NCBI GenBank assembly: GCA_033220425.1 | Contig: CM065646.1 | Span: 4,285,501-4,349,500, forward strand | Source of the DNA: Lepraria neglecta | Taxonomy: Eukaryota; Ascomycota; Lecanoromycetes; Lecanorales; Stereocaulaceae | Length of the DNA: 64,000 bases | Reading direction: 5' to 3' | Shown here: positions 10,329 through 22,353 of the stretch, piece by piece | How the letters are laid out: the number at the start of each line of letters is the position of its first letter | Position numbering within the stretch: the stretch's first letter is position 1 | The notes under the pieces: generated by a model | What the model was told of the DNA's origin: nothing | Database searches by the model: none | Seen by the model: only the letters and a program-made list of their open reading frames with translations | Made by a program: the position numbers and the translations under genes

Positions 10329-11695
10329 ATGCCAACATCACTCTTGACACTACCTTTGGAGGTCCTTATCATCATAACCTCATATCTTCACCTCGATGAC
10401 TTCGTCAGCTTGAGAGATTCCAGGGCGGAGCTGTTCAATAACCTTACAGGCCATACTGCCAGCCATGCATTTGTCAAGGTGATAGCATCACAACCTGCTT
10501 TCTCTCTGGCAATGACGACGAATAGAACTGGCTAGGGAGTAGGATCGTCAACACTTTTCGAGAGAAGCATCCTTAGCAAGACAAGGGCTCATCAGCTATT
10601 CGACCGCAATTCAACGGGCCTACGCCACCAGAACGAGATTTGCGTTGGCGAGGCCGTACTCCGTGGTCCTCCTTGGATATGGCGAAGGCTACCATTATCA
10701 TGACGGTTTTCTGGCTTACGTACAGGGACACCTGGTTCGCATTCGTACGTTATCCCCCATGAGTGGTCATTCCTTCTTTCATACATGACTTCTATGAGAT
10801 ATGTTTTGGGAGACAAACATGATTTCTGGTTCCTAATGGATGGCTCTGAACCCAACAATCGTCTCATATGGAAAGGTGCTAACCCAGAAATCATTCAGTC
10901 CATGTTTCCAATACCGCAGACACAGAAGATATTGTGGACTTTCGATCACTACTAGCTGAAGAGGCTGAGCGCTGGCCACTACACACGCAAAATCTACAAC
11001 AACTACATTCAGGAGAGTTCGGTATTCACGTTGCGGCCTTCGAAAAAAGAATCTTGACACTTCAGTTGTGGGATCTCGGGCCAATATGGTACCACGGCGG
11101 GTTACACTATTACGTGATGGTCAAGTTACGAAAAGACGTTCCTTTGCAGAATCGTGTCCTCAAGGTCCGTAAATACTTTCGGTATCGGCAGGTGGTTTTG
11201 ACGGACGGACGCCATATGATCTTGGCTGACTTCTGTCGCGAAAAGGACGACTTTAACAATGTGGCGCAATGGGTCCTCGAATGCTACGATCTTGAAGATA
11301 AAGATCGAGCTATACCGAAACTATTCCACGGGGAGGTTTTCAGTTCAGATCCCAGCGAAGATGATGATTTCCAAATCTATGACGGGTGGTTCTACATGGT
11401 ATGCACCGATGATTTTGTGAGTCCCATCAGAGAAGACGACATTGACCTCCGCCCGTACTGCTACTGCTATCGCTTCCCAATGGACGGCTTCTACCTTGCC
11501 CTACCACGGAGGGGCGAGGACCCGCCGATTTGGCCATTACGCTGGAGTCGGCTGCCGGCTCGAACGGAAGTCGTCAGAGTCAAACGAGAGCAGCCTCGGA
11601 TCCCTCGAGGGGTTACTACCGAGAATATGCCTTGGTTGGACCTACGACTATCGCAAGATGAGAGCAGTGGAGGGGTGTTTATAGTAGAGAGTTAG
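10329..11695 (+). CDS. F-box domain protein
   Basis: I read three exons: 10329-10478, 10543-10744 and 10899-11695. The introns are GTGATA...TAG (64 nt) and GTACGT...CAG (154 nt, with a GCTAAC branch site), giving 382 residues. The N terminus is an F-box (LPLEVLIIITSYLHLDDFVS, about residues 8-27), the motif that binds Skp1 in SCF ubiquitin ligases. The second exon carries the family-specific YSVVLLGYGEGYHYHDGFLAYVQ region, and the third a long substrate-receptor-like domain ending in GGVFIVES. This resembles an expanded Leotiomycete F-box family whose members often continue past IVES, so the TAG at 11693 may be an early stop. Without introns the gene looks broken, so cDNA is needed for the structure. 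The target is unknown. Confidence 0.65.
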
Positions 11696-13020
11696 CAGCA
11701 TTGTAAACCAGGGACGATGCCGAAAAGGGTCATTATCGTTTCCAACCACTTATGTTTCCTGACCCGCCGGCCTGTACAGTCACCTCTACCGATACGAAAG
11801 TCGAAGACATGATCCAAACCTTGAACGTCAACGATCTACGTCAAGCAGGTGCAACCTTTGAATGTCTCGAAGCCAGACTAGGGACGCGAGGTTACGTCCC
11901 CACTGCAACAGCTTTCCTGGACTCGAGAAGATGGAACTTCGTTCCCTCTCCGACCACCTGACTTCCGAGGAGTACGACGAAGAGGTGATAAGATCGAGGA
12001 TGGTTTGGTACGATGCTATCAGGCAGAACGGTGAGAATGGAGAAGAATCAGGCTAAGGTGAGCGCTCATATGCCAATTTTGGGGGCTCTTTACCTTCTAT
12101 TCAGTCAATTCATTACTCCAGAGATAGATGTATATATCTATTTCTGGCGCAACAACCGTACTTTCAGACCGCTTTTTGTGCACTTATTTGCTTCCCGAAA
12201 TTTCTCGTTGCTACGAAGGACAATGTTGACGCCGAAATCTGCAGGTGGTCAGGAGAACGGCGAGGATCAAGAGCACCAACCCTCTTCGCCCACGCTAGGA
12301 GACACAAATACAAACGACAATGTTGATAGTACTGTGCTACCTTGGTCCAGGACCGAGAGGGCTATGTGGAGGGATATCGAGCAAGGCTTTCAATTTGTTT
12401 GAGTTAAGAGATTATTGGATGGAAACTGCACTTGTTGTTTTAATTATTAGACTATGAAAGACTCTGTTCATTGACTACTGCATATATCGACCACACCAGG
12501 GGGTTTCATGGGAGAAGGAAGTTTCTTGCGCGGACCACAACTTTTGCACCACGACTGCATTGACCAAATCTAGCCGCAATGGTCTTTAAATTTACTTGAG
12601 TATAGAGAAGGAGCTTTTCATTGATCTCAGCTTGTCAAAGCCAAAGGTGGCGTCGCAGTACCAAATGCGACAAAGTCAATCATTTTTGGTTGGTTTTGGG
12701 CGCCAAGGAACTTCCTTCTCCCATGACACCCCTGGTGACCACCAACATCAATCTTTGCTTTTACCCATGTTGCTGGCTGACCCCTTTCGTTGCTGTGGCT
12801 GAACACAGAGCAATTGGCTTGTGGTGAGAGACAACCAAAGAGAAATTTCATAACATGAAAGCACGGGGATGAGTTTTCAGACATCGAACGAGCCATGGCG
12901 CTTAGGGAAGTGCCATAAAAACCTATAGCACATTTCCAAGTCAGCATGCACTTTGGAAGCAAGTCCGTTGAGACGAGAGACAGTTGTTAGGAGCAGAAGA
13001 AACGGGAAGCTCCCGGCTTT
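11696..13020. other. intergenic / possible decayed F-box 3' remnant
   Basis: Open frames at 11752-11961 and 12013-12402 follow the F-box gene on the same strand. They could be remnants of a longer family C terminus, but I cannot align them confidently. From about 12480 nothing recognisable remains until the 3' end of the sedolisin gene. Confidence 0.35.
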
Positions 13021-13191
13021 TTACTCCAACGACACTTCTTGGAACCATAAGATGGTTGTAGACACCAAGAAAAACGCCTCCCAAATTTGTAGAAAGGGAG
13101 GGAATCTCCCGGTGTGTAATTCCAGAAAATGTCTTGGGAGCCTCGAGAACGATCGCAAACAAGGAGAGGAATCGCTCCAGAATGTACATAC

Positions 13192-15187
13192 CTCCAGCAA
13201 TTTCTCATAGATTGGCGTTCCCAATCCAGTGATGGGATCCCATCCCTGAACGGCTGTAAATCCGTCCGTGCCACAGCCCGGGTTGTTACCTGATGTGATC
13301 TACTTGGTAGTCAATATCATTGCAATTCCACGATATACTGAAAATCCACAAAATTTGCTAGAAGGGAGGAACTAACATCATTGAAGGCATCCGGATTAGC
13401 ATAAAGCGCCGGATTGAGAAACCCCACAGTCGTCTTATTAGCCGCGAGGCGTTTCTCATTGATCAAAGTGATGACAGACGCGAATATAGGCGTGCTAGCA
13501 CTAGTACCAAATTCTAGTACTTTCTTGTTATTGGAGAAAGCGTTGATCCATGCCCCGTTAGCGGAAACGTCAGGATAAGCTCGGCCGCTGATGTTGAACT
13601 GCGAGGAATTGTATCCAGGAGGATTTTTTGTGAGGAAGTAAGAGACGGCGTTTTGCTGGTAATCAGCTCGTGCAAAGCTGCGACTGAAGCCTCCGCCAGA
13701 TGTGATAGCGCATTTGAAGGTTGATGAGGCGGCTACTTCAGGGTTGGGATCTGTTACTCCTTTACCTCCGTAAAGCTGCTGGATTTTAGCCACTTCTGAA
13801 GTGTGGTTTACGGGTGTGCTGAGTGCGCGTACCATTGTAGCCCCAACAGACGTCACGTATGGGCAACTTGAGGGGAAATTCACGACGAAGCTGCCGTTTG
13901 CCCCACAAGAGCCATTCCTTGCGGTAATACCCTGGTCCCCAGATGCAAAGAGAATGGAGACACCCTGCATACCTAGCTTCAAATACTCGTTGCATTCTCG
14001 TGTCTGAAGCTTAGAGCCATTTTCTAGATCTTCCCAAGAGATGGAAAGCACGTTGGTGGGTTCGTACAAACCGCACTGATATGTGTGGTCACAATATACG
14101 TTGTCAAGAGCATTAAGGAGAGAATTTTGGCCAGCGTTGGTCTGAAACATAGTTACCCCGGCCGGATACACCAATGGATAGGCTATTTCAAGATCGAGCA
14201 TTGTTTCTCCGTTCTTCGGACTCGGATCTCCTGGGCCAGTCGCGCCATCCATTAGATTGAGCGTCGGGTGGGTGCCGTTGGGGATGTTAGTGGCATATGT
14301 GGAAAAGAACTTGTCCAAATCTGCTTGATCGTAGGTTTGACTGAATTCGACGACACCAAAATCGTTGCCGGTCTGCACGTCAGTGGAATTGTTTGGAGGA
14401 ATGCGGTATAAACCTAGACACAAATATGGTCAATGGCCTTGCAAATGGTACAAGGCAATGAAGGGAACCTACCCGCAATACAAGCTGGCGTCATACCCCT
14501 CCCACAATTTGCAAGGCTTGCACTAGGATCTGAACCGCCTGCTAGAGCAATTTGATTGGAATATGGGTCCAGCGTAAATTGTCTGCCAGAGTTGCCGTCG
14601 ACTTGTTCGACTTGTTTGCGGACGCTTTTACGGTAGCGGCCCCTCTCAGAGAAGCCAATAGTTGGCGTAACGAAGTCAACATGTGGGCGAATGGACGCAG
14701 GGATACTATATTCGTCACAGCCAATCTGACGCTCGCCGGTCTGGCCGTGCTGGAAATCGTAGTACTCAGTCTTCAAAAGCGCTTCCATCTCCGCGACTGT
14801 TGCCTCAACCCAGATCCAACCACGCTTGGTGGTGAGCGCTTGCCTGTCGGCTCCGATTCCAGCTTCGCTGAGCCAAGTGCTTACCGATTGAAAGGTCTCG
14901 TCTGACGGTGCGAAGTATTCAACAATCTGTTTGGCGGTCCAATACTGTCCATAGCTGGGCGATTTTGGGTCTGAGACTTCTTCGAGGCGCTGGGGCCCTA
15001 GATCAACGTTTTGTTGTGTGAGGCCGATGCGTACGGATAATCTGGCATCAGGCCAAGCTCTTTCTTGTTTCATCCAATACTGTGGAGGACTGACGCGCCT
15101 CTCATGAATAACGTGGGCGCCTGGTATACATGTGCTGACAGCAGACTCAATTGCAAGTGCAAATGCAAGTAGACTGGGGAAGTGCAT
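13192..15187 (-). CDS. sedolisin-family tripeptidyl peptidase (S53), secreted
   Basis: Exons on the minus strand: 15187-14473, 14413-13377 and 13299-13192. Both introns fit in frame (GTAGGT...TAG and GTTAGT...TAG). A signal peptide precedes a Pro-kumamolisin activation domain (about residues 30-170). The mature domain holds the GETMLDLE Glu/Asp pair and the GTSASTP nucleophile Ser, the Ser-Glu-Asp triad of S53 peptidases. The last exon carries the ending NPGCGTDGFTAVQGWDPITG and GLGTP up to KLLE. After KLLE a GTATGT donor-like site appears; unspliced, the frame runs to a TGA at 13021. The exact last residues are therefore unresolved. The expected role is extracellular acidic release of N-terminal tripeptides. 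Confidence 0.9.
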
Positions 15188-16060
15188 GATGGAAGATGAA
15201 GCTGAATTAACGTGAAGAAAGGTTTTAGAGCCTTGAAGATTCTATAATTCGGTCCTGGAGTCCTAAGTGCTCTTAAGCTTTCTCGAGCTTCTCAGAACGT
15301 CACCGATTTACCGCACGAGCGTGCATAGATGCACATATCCCTAGAAGTTGGTTCATCTTCAGGCCAATAGTTTCGGCTCGGACACCTTTGATCAACCATT
15401 CATTTCCCATTTCGTCTTGGCCAGTCGGATAGATGATCGTGCAGACTCATGGACGTGGAATACGATATCCTTTCTTCTCCAGCCAGTTTCTATTTCCGAT
15501 CCTATTGTTGCTGCATGGCATTGTACTATGTCAATTACCTCATGCAAGAGTATGCGTCCCCCGCACCGGTAATGCTCGTTGTGGGGGTAATGGATTACTG
15601 CTGCAGATCAGTTCGTACTAGCTTCATATCTCAGATCGTAACATCGATTGACGCGTTCTGCATAGTCTTCGACAGAGCTCTTAATTAGCATTACAGGAGT
15701 TGAAGATCGTGGAATGAAATGTGAAAGGTATGTTAGAAAGGCAAAGAAACATCCATCGTTATGTTCAGGACTCGAACTGATAGGATGCCCTACGAGGGTT
15801 AAAGTACCTGTGGACTATGCATTGACAACACAACAAGTGCACATGAAGTATACATTCGGACGTTTGGCTACCGAAGACCCTGAAGATGCTAAATCTCATT
15901 CCGCATGATCTTAACGGTGCTGATTTTAATTCTTTACATGCAGTAAGCAAGTCTACATCAGTCTATGCCCGAAATTCTTTCTCCTTGGCGCTCGGTAATA
16001 TGGACAGGACAATGATTGACTCATCGAGTCCTGTCCTAATCAAACGCCCAGGTGAAAACA
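15188..16060. other. intergenic, no gene recognised
   Basis: Upstream region of the sedolisin gene and 3' flank of the AAA ATPase gene. A short inverted repeat (GGACAGGAC ... GTCCTGTCC) lies near 16003-16037; it might be a hairpin in the AAA 3' region. No other feature is supported. Confidence 0.45.
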
Positions 16061-18195
16061 TCATGTCGCGCCGACCCTCTCCGCAAATGGCGATGTCACT
16101 CGAATACCAGTCTCTAAGCGCGATAGCGAGAAACTATACTCCTTACAAATGCACCACGTGTGCACTGTTTTGATCACATTCTTAATCTCACGTCCATTCA
16201 GCTTCCAAGTCGCCAGGGTTTCCAAATCTGATTCCGTCAGATTGTCATTCGTAGGAGGGACCTTTTGAGCTATTGCCCCCACCCCTCCGTCACTTTTGGG
16301 TACCGCCTTCGACTCCAAAGGCTCTTGAGAACGCGAAAGGAAACTTTTCCAGATCGTCAGACGGGAATCGAAGGATAATGCCGGATAGATGAGATGGATA
16401 TGCATCCGGGAACGGAAAGCCTCATCGATCGTTGAAAGTAAATTGGTGGTCAAGAAGATCATGCCCTGATAGTACTCCAGCTGACGAAGAAATATCGACA
16501 CCAGTTCATTCCGTGCAAGGTCATCGATCGACCGTTTTGCGAGGAAGACATCTGCTTCGTCTAGAAGAATGACGGCGTTCCATTCCGTGGCTCGGTCGAG
16601 CGCTTTCGACAATCTGATGCCCATACTGCTGGCTTCGGTACCTAGCTCTTCTGCATGCAAATGATATAGAGGGAGCTTTGCTTTGTCTGCGACTGCTTCT
16701 GCTGTTAGGGTCTTTCCGGTCCCTGGTGGTCCACTGAGGAGAGTTACCAGTCCACGGCCTTTCCCTGCTATAACATCGTCGTTCCGCTTGCCGAGGTGTA
16801 AGTGATTTTGAACGAAGGTCAACACGAGATCTTTGTGCTCATCGTCATAGACAAGATGGGACCAAGCGTTCCCATTCCAGATGATGCTCTGCAGGTCATC
16901 GATTGACAGCCAAAGCCACCTTTTAGTCTTGAGGGAGAATCCAAGGAGCATGGATGATAGCATAGATAACAACTGAAGCCTGTTTGTCAGGAGCTTCTTG
17001 TTGAGATCTTGCTCTTGAGTTGACGGACGCTCCTGCTCGTCCGTTTCTGGGTCTTCCTCAGCAACCTTTTTCTGCTTCTTGGCAATTTTTGGCTTATGGT
17101 TCTCTGTAGATGGCTCGTTGCCTTTGGAATTCGGGAAGTGTATCGGTAGCACCTTGACGGCAAGCTCTGGATTGTATTTCCCGAACCCGTATTGATCAAC
17201 AATCACCCTCTCATTGACCTATGAAAAGAGTACTTTCAGACTTTGAAGTTGCAAGACGTTTCAGATGATCATACCTGAAATTTTTGCCCAGTACCGGGAT
17301 CTAATCCGATGCCATTGTATCCACAGTGACGAATGTCCTGAAAATCCAGGAATCTCCGTCCTCTCTCAATGAGACGTTCTTCCAATCCTGGTTCTGGGTG
17401 GAAGTCCAGTGGATACACATCCAAGTCTAATATCGAGCAATTATCTGCAAACCTGGGTATCAACAGACGCTGAGTCATTGTACCGAAGCATCGTCCATCG
17501 AATTGAACGGAGCGGCAATCGACAGCCATTCCCCTGGGAACGGCTTCAGTATTGAGTACCTGAAAAATTCGATCTTGACCTTCCACCTTAGAATATACCA
17601 TTATGCCCCTAGAAAAGAGTGTCCAGACGTATTCGAAACTGATGATCTTCTTTTCCAATAAGCCATCGAGCTCCATGATTGTGGTAGCAAATAGCTCATC
17701 CATAAGCTTGACGAGCAGATCCAAGTGCTGAGCAGTGAGAAATTCGCTTTCAGCCTCAAGATTGTGCGTTGCGTCGACGATCTTACTGTGGGCAAAGAAA
17801 AGTTCGTGAAATGGCGGATACATCTTGATGCTTTCCTTGTCAGACTTCACTTCCCCAAGGTCCGCCAAAAAAGGCCTTATGATTCCTGTTATGTAAGGAC
17901 TTTGGATCTTGATAGAATGGAACGTCATGGCTGTTAGGCCACCATAGGTACCAGAGTCACTGCGATCTTTCACTTTGTAGATTTGGATCGCAAAACCCTC
18001 ATAGAGTTTCTTGGCTGCGGGAGGCACTTGGGTGGGTTGCTTCTCTACCCAATTGATGCCCCCATGTCCGCTCTCTTCCGGGCTTTCGTAAAAGGTTTTC
18101 ACCGTGGGATCCGTACCGATGTTGATTTCTTCAGAGGGTTCCTTGCTCAAACGGGGTATCTTGAAAATCCTCCGCGCCAGCCATGAGTTTTTCAT
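16061..18195 (-). CDS. DUF7025 / AAA+ ATPase protein
   Basis: Two exons, 18195-17275 and 17218-16061, separated by a 56-nt intron (GTATGA...TAG), give 692 residues. The first exon, about residues 60-300, is the fungal N-terminal domain known as DUF7025. It ends at a HCGYNGIGLDPGTG segment that joins VNERVIVDQYGFG across the intron. The second has an AAA module: Walker A GPPGTGKT at about residues 470-477, Walker B VILLDEADVFL, a TTN sensor 1 and an arginine-finger-like region (DEAFRSRMHIH). This architecture is expanded in filamentous fungi and distantly resembles Bcs1/mitochondrial AAA proteins, but its substrate is unknown. There is a Lys/Glu-rich insertion before the ATPase domain. Confidence 0.9.
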
Positions 18196-19337
18196 TTCCG
18201 TTGACGGAGCCCTTTTTTCGTGATATGAGATTATTCGTTATCCGCGGCTTCCAGGCTGACAAGGTCTTCTGGTGACTGGTGCGTGACTTCGTTTAGCAAT
18301 TCAACGAAATATACGACGATTGGAAAACCCAGCAATATATGATGTACCGTAAATGAGGGCCAATCGTGAGGTGGGCAAAACGATCAAGTCATAGTGTAGT
18401 AAGTGACTGAGATAGATATACTACTTCGAAAGATATGGGGCATTATTCCAAGATCAGCACTTTTAGGCTGCAGTCTCGCTCAGCTGCATGAGAGCTATGA
18501 CAAGGTAGCCATGCATAAATACCAACGATTCGCCGTGAATTTCCACCCTCTCATGCGTACCTTAGCCGGTCTGCCTTGTGCTGAGCCTAACGCAGCTCTT
18601 TGCGCCCCGTTTGCCAGTCCGTAACCGGATGCGGCTAGTAAATTGAATCTCAGCCTTGTCGTCGCTAGGGTTTCAATTCATTTTTGGGAAGATCTAAGAA
18701 TCGAGTCCTAGGTTGTATCACCACCTCGAAAGGAAGAATCTAGTTCCGCTACTCGACGTTCTTATCTAACGAGCTGAGCGGTCAAAAAGCTGCCGAACGT
18801 GAGCCCAACAATTCTCAGCTCCGGTTCCAACTATATCATGAGTTGAACATATGTTGGCGCTCTTGGTACTGCGGACTTGCCCGTAGAGTGAGAACCTCAG
18901 GCTCGATAGCCCTTAGAGAGTGCGTCTAAAGCTGATTTCTTAGGGCCACGATTCAGGGATCATTGTTGGCAAAATTGGGTGTTTATTGATGAATTGGTGA
19001 AATTTATCGAATCATTGGTTTCTTACGGTGTCTTAAAGCTCTTGATTATTTTCAAACTCCGTACACCTACGATCGTTATTATTTTGAAGCTTAGACTTTT
19101 GGTTGATAATAGTTTCAGGCCATTCGAATGAAGGTACCGAGATCGCCAATATGTACTCAACTCACGATACTGGTCAATTCTCAAGGCATCTTTCGACACT
19201 CTGGCCAAGTCTGGCAATGGAGGATTTTAGAAGTTTCTTTTGTCAACTAGAGATTATTGGATATACAAATGATCTGCACTTGTGGCGGTATTGATGAGGT
19301 CGTTCAGGACCGTTTGTCAATTTATCAGCAGAGGATG
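18196..19337. other. intergenic, no gene recognised
   Basis: About 1.1 kb with frequent stops and only open frames of 60-75 codons. It contains the upstream region of the AAA gene. No RNA, repeat or coding signature is seen. Confidence 0.45.
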
Positions 19338-19885
19338 CTATTGCTTGTACAGCCCGCTTACTCCTGCGCTTTGATCAACCATTCCGCCGAAAGTCTCTTC
19401 TTCTAATCCCACATTGAGTCGCTTCCTGCTCTTTCTGCCTTGGCGTCTCTTTGTTCTGACAGCGTATGCTAGCTGCCAAAGTAGAAACACAGCAATAACT
19501 CCGGAAAACGTTGTCCACAAAATGAAACTAGCAAAATCATTTTAGTTACTGTCATAACGACTTGCATGGCGGTCAGAACAATGGCCACGGACCCGAACAT
19601 GAAGAGGAGCGGTTCAAAAAAGCGTTCGATGTAAGCACCTGTGCTGCAGTACATTTCGTGGTAGTACCATTGGGCCTCAGAGCTTCGAGGTTGGTAAAGT
19701 CTGAAGGCCCAATTGAGACGAGTAAGACGGATTTGCGCATAATGATAACGTGGAGAAACGTAATCATCGCTTAGATGTCGGAACCGTTTAATGAATTGGG
19801 AGAATGCAGTCCATTCCGTATGGTCCGGCAACAGATGAGACTCGGTCGCAAGACAGAAGAAGTATTGTGTCCGAGGAGAAGACAT
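19338..19885 (-). pseudogene. multi-pass membrane protein (fungal LRLSRLN family), frameshifted
   Basis: The first frame (19885 down to about 19540) starts MSSPRTQYFF and holds the fungal signature RYHYAQIRLTRLN. A C-terminal hydrophobic segment follows (LLFMFGSVAIVLTAMQVVMTV). The next conserved stretch, FILWTTFSGVIAVFLLWQLA, lies in another frame and runs to the stop at 19338. The two would fit if about one base changed near 19527-19545. A GTAACT...TAG pair could remove 25 nt and join the frames, but that is shorter than any other intron here. I therefore favour a frameshift. The family (possibly DUF6601-like) has no firmly known function. Confidence 0.6.
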
Positions 19886-19910
19886 AGAGCTTGTTTAAGA
19901 GGATAGGTGG

Positions 19911-19984
19911 CTTGTTTGACAGAAGTCTACGAGAATAGCTGAAACATTTGCCGAGTCATGTGGCAGCCGTTACGCAGGTAGGAC
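19911..19984 (-). repeat. short dispersed repeat, copy 3 (inverted)
   Basis: The reverse complement matches copy 2 at 10158-10231 almost base for base over its central 45 bases. It ends about 25 bp upstream of the minus-strand start codon at 19885, in the same orientation relative to that gene as copy 2 is to the F-box gene. Confidence 0.7.
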
Positions 19985-21881
19985 AAACACGTCTACACAA
20001 CTTGATCGCAGACGTTGAATACCACGCTGTCGAAGTGAGAGCCTTCGACAAAACCAACTGCCTGTCCATACTACAGAACAATGCTAGAAAGCCTCTCTGT
20101 GATGGTAAGCCATTTGAACCAGACGTCGAGTCCATTCAGCAAGTGAACAATGTCTGAGTGATCAATTTAGAAAACAGTCTAGACAACCTTCTGGAACATC
20201 TGGCGGGCCTTCCACTTGCAGTCGTACAAGCTGGGGTCTGCATTCATAGTACCCAATCATCCATCTCCTCATACTTGAACATCTGGCAGTCGGACTGGGA
20301 ACGTCTCAACAATTCCCTGCACGGCAAACCTTCGAATTATCAAGATCGAACGATGGCAACCACGTGGCAGATATCCTACGAAAGACTACAAAAGTGGAGC
20401 CAGCCTGTAGCTGACTTGCTGGAACTCTGAGCCCACATCGACCACCGTGACCTTGATTACGAGTTGTTGCGTGACAGCAAGATGTTCTTCGATGCTCCAC
20501 CACGACTAGCTGGGATAGTGAATAATCAATTCGACTTCAAGGAAGCTGTGGCGGATCTTGTGGAGACCTCATTCGTCGAGTCCACTGGTGGAGACAAGTG
20601 GTCTATTCACAAGGTTCTGCACGAATGGCTTTACGACAGCCTGAGAAAGACTACGGATCAGGAGTTCTTGCAATGGTCTGTGGGATCTAAGGCCAAGAAG
20701 AGGGGAACTTCGGAATACTGGAATTCAAGTGCACGACTATATGGACATGCCTCACACTGCATGGAAGATGTTGCTGATCCGCAACGTATTGAAGTATCAT
20801 GAGAGTTCGAAGATATGTGGCACGGCCGGCTGTTGGGTCTGGCAAGGCTCTGCATCGCCCGCAGTGTGGACCTTGAGAAAGCCGAGCAAGTGCTATTGCT
20901 TGTAATTACGGGCGACTGCAACATCACTGAGCCCTGTCCTCCGACAGACAGCGAGGTGCGCCTCCGAGCCATGAATACCCTAGGCAATTTGTGTAAATTC
21001 CTGGGTCTCAATGCTAAGGCAGAAACTATCTATCGGAATTCAATACTGGTTCTGCAGGCTCTGGACAGGCCAAAATCCAACTGGTTGCGGGACGCCTGTG
21101 AGAACTACGTCGCAGTTGCACCACCTGACTTTCCGCAAGAATCGGAGCTGCGAAGCTCAGCCTTCCTTCCGAAGACACAAGACGTGCTCAGGCTTGTGCG
21201 AAAGATCAAGGTCGCCAACGACGTTTAGACCAGGGGAATCCAGTGACAGTAACGCCGCTATGCTGCTCGACGGGCTTCGTGTGGAGCTTCCCTTGGATCA
21301 TGCCGACAAACGGAAGATCAAAGTCCGGAAAGACGCTGCTGTTTGCCACGCACAGCATGATGATTTGGCAAGCTCGAGACATCTTTGAGGAAGTTCTGCC
21401 CGTTGCTATGACTCTGAAAGGAGGCGTGTTGCAATCCGTTGCTTGATTGCTTTCTATGCGATTCTAGAAGCCTGTTGCTAGCCGTTCTTTGTCTGTTTTG
21501 GGCATATATAGGGCCCTGGGGGCCCCCATTAGCTAGATATCCTTCCCAGCCTATTGCCACATTGCAACAAGGCGAAACAAATGCTTTGACCCTTGATATT
21601 CTGAATAATTACCGTATAGTGTGTCGCAAGCTCGGCGAATTTGAGAAGGCGGAGTATTTGCTGAATGCTGCAGTATAAGGTCCCCAGTCACGAAAAGGCA
21701 CGGGAGATGGCTTGTATTTGAATGCGGCAGAAAATTTGGGCAATCTGCTCGCGGATAAAGGAAGCCATAGAAGGGCTAAAGGAATATTTGAGCTATGCTT
21801 GACTGAAGCCAAAGGGTACGACCCTCAAAGGGTTTCGCACATTAAGGAGCGGATATCCGAGTTAGAGAGTCTTTCGGGCTA
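19985..21881 (+). pseudogene. NLR-like NB-ARC/TPR protein remnant
   Basis: One frame can be followed for nearly 1.2 kb despite three in-frame TGA stops (20155, 20428, 20800). It reads through the C-terminal part of an NB-ARC module (RLHNLIADVEYHAVEVRAF; a LAGLPLAVVQAGVCI GxP motif; ATTWQISYERLQ) and a winged-helix-like region, then TPRs (LGNLCKFLGLNAKAETIYRN). About 200 bp of unrelated or scrambled sequence follows (21228-21440). In the same frame register more TPRs resume (LNNYRIVCRKLGEFEKAEYL, then LGNLLADKGSHRRAKGIF), with a TAA at 21676, ending at a natural stop at 21881. The P-loop half is absent upstream. In fungi such STAND proteins sense non-self and trigger cell death; this copy is dead. 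Confidence 0.85.
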
Positions 21882-22353
21882 AGTAGTAACAATTGCAGGG
21901 ACCGGACAGAATGCCGGCTTTCGTTTAATTATTTAATTCCAGAATATCCGTTTATTGTGCATGCTGTAACCGAAGTCTCCCTTTAGTCTCCACTACTAGG
22001 AGAACTACTAAAATCTTCCTGAACTCCTTCGCATTAAAACTTGGGGTGAATCACAAGTGTCTTCCACGCTATCATCAAAATGTCAATTAGTCTCCTCGGT
22101 TAGGAGAGATGCTGACCTCTTGTCGCCTTCGCTGTGCCATGCATGGATGGCGTCACCACATTGCAGTCGGCTTGCCAATTCAAAATGCCTAAGCTGGATC
22201 GCTTGTTTCTCACTGGAAGATTTGAAGACCTTCGTACGACTACCAATTTGACTTCTCCAGAAAGTCTTTCGGGCACGTACTCACCAATAGCATCCTCCCC
22301 ATCACAACCCTCCTGCGTCTATCTTCCCAGCAAAATGGGTACTGCTTTATCAT
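21882..22353. other. intergenic, no gene recognised
   Basis: Sequence between the NLR remnant and the F-box pseudogene. No coding signature can be supported. Confidence 0.4.

Noticed and set aside
10329-11695. F-box gene as a pseudogene, because the unspliced frame has stops and shifts
   Set aside because: Two splice-site pairs (64 and 154 nt) restore a single frame through all conserved parts. Only the C-terminal extension beyond IVES remains doubtful.
15740-15800. Minus-strand AGTTCGAGTCC string resembling a tRNA B box
   Set aside because: The arms around it do not pair properly and no A box or acceptor stem was found at the right distance.
19500-19545. A 25-nt intron joining the two frames of the membrane protein
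   Set aside because: Every other intron in the window is at least 50 nt. A small frameshift is more likely.
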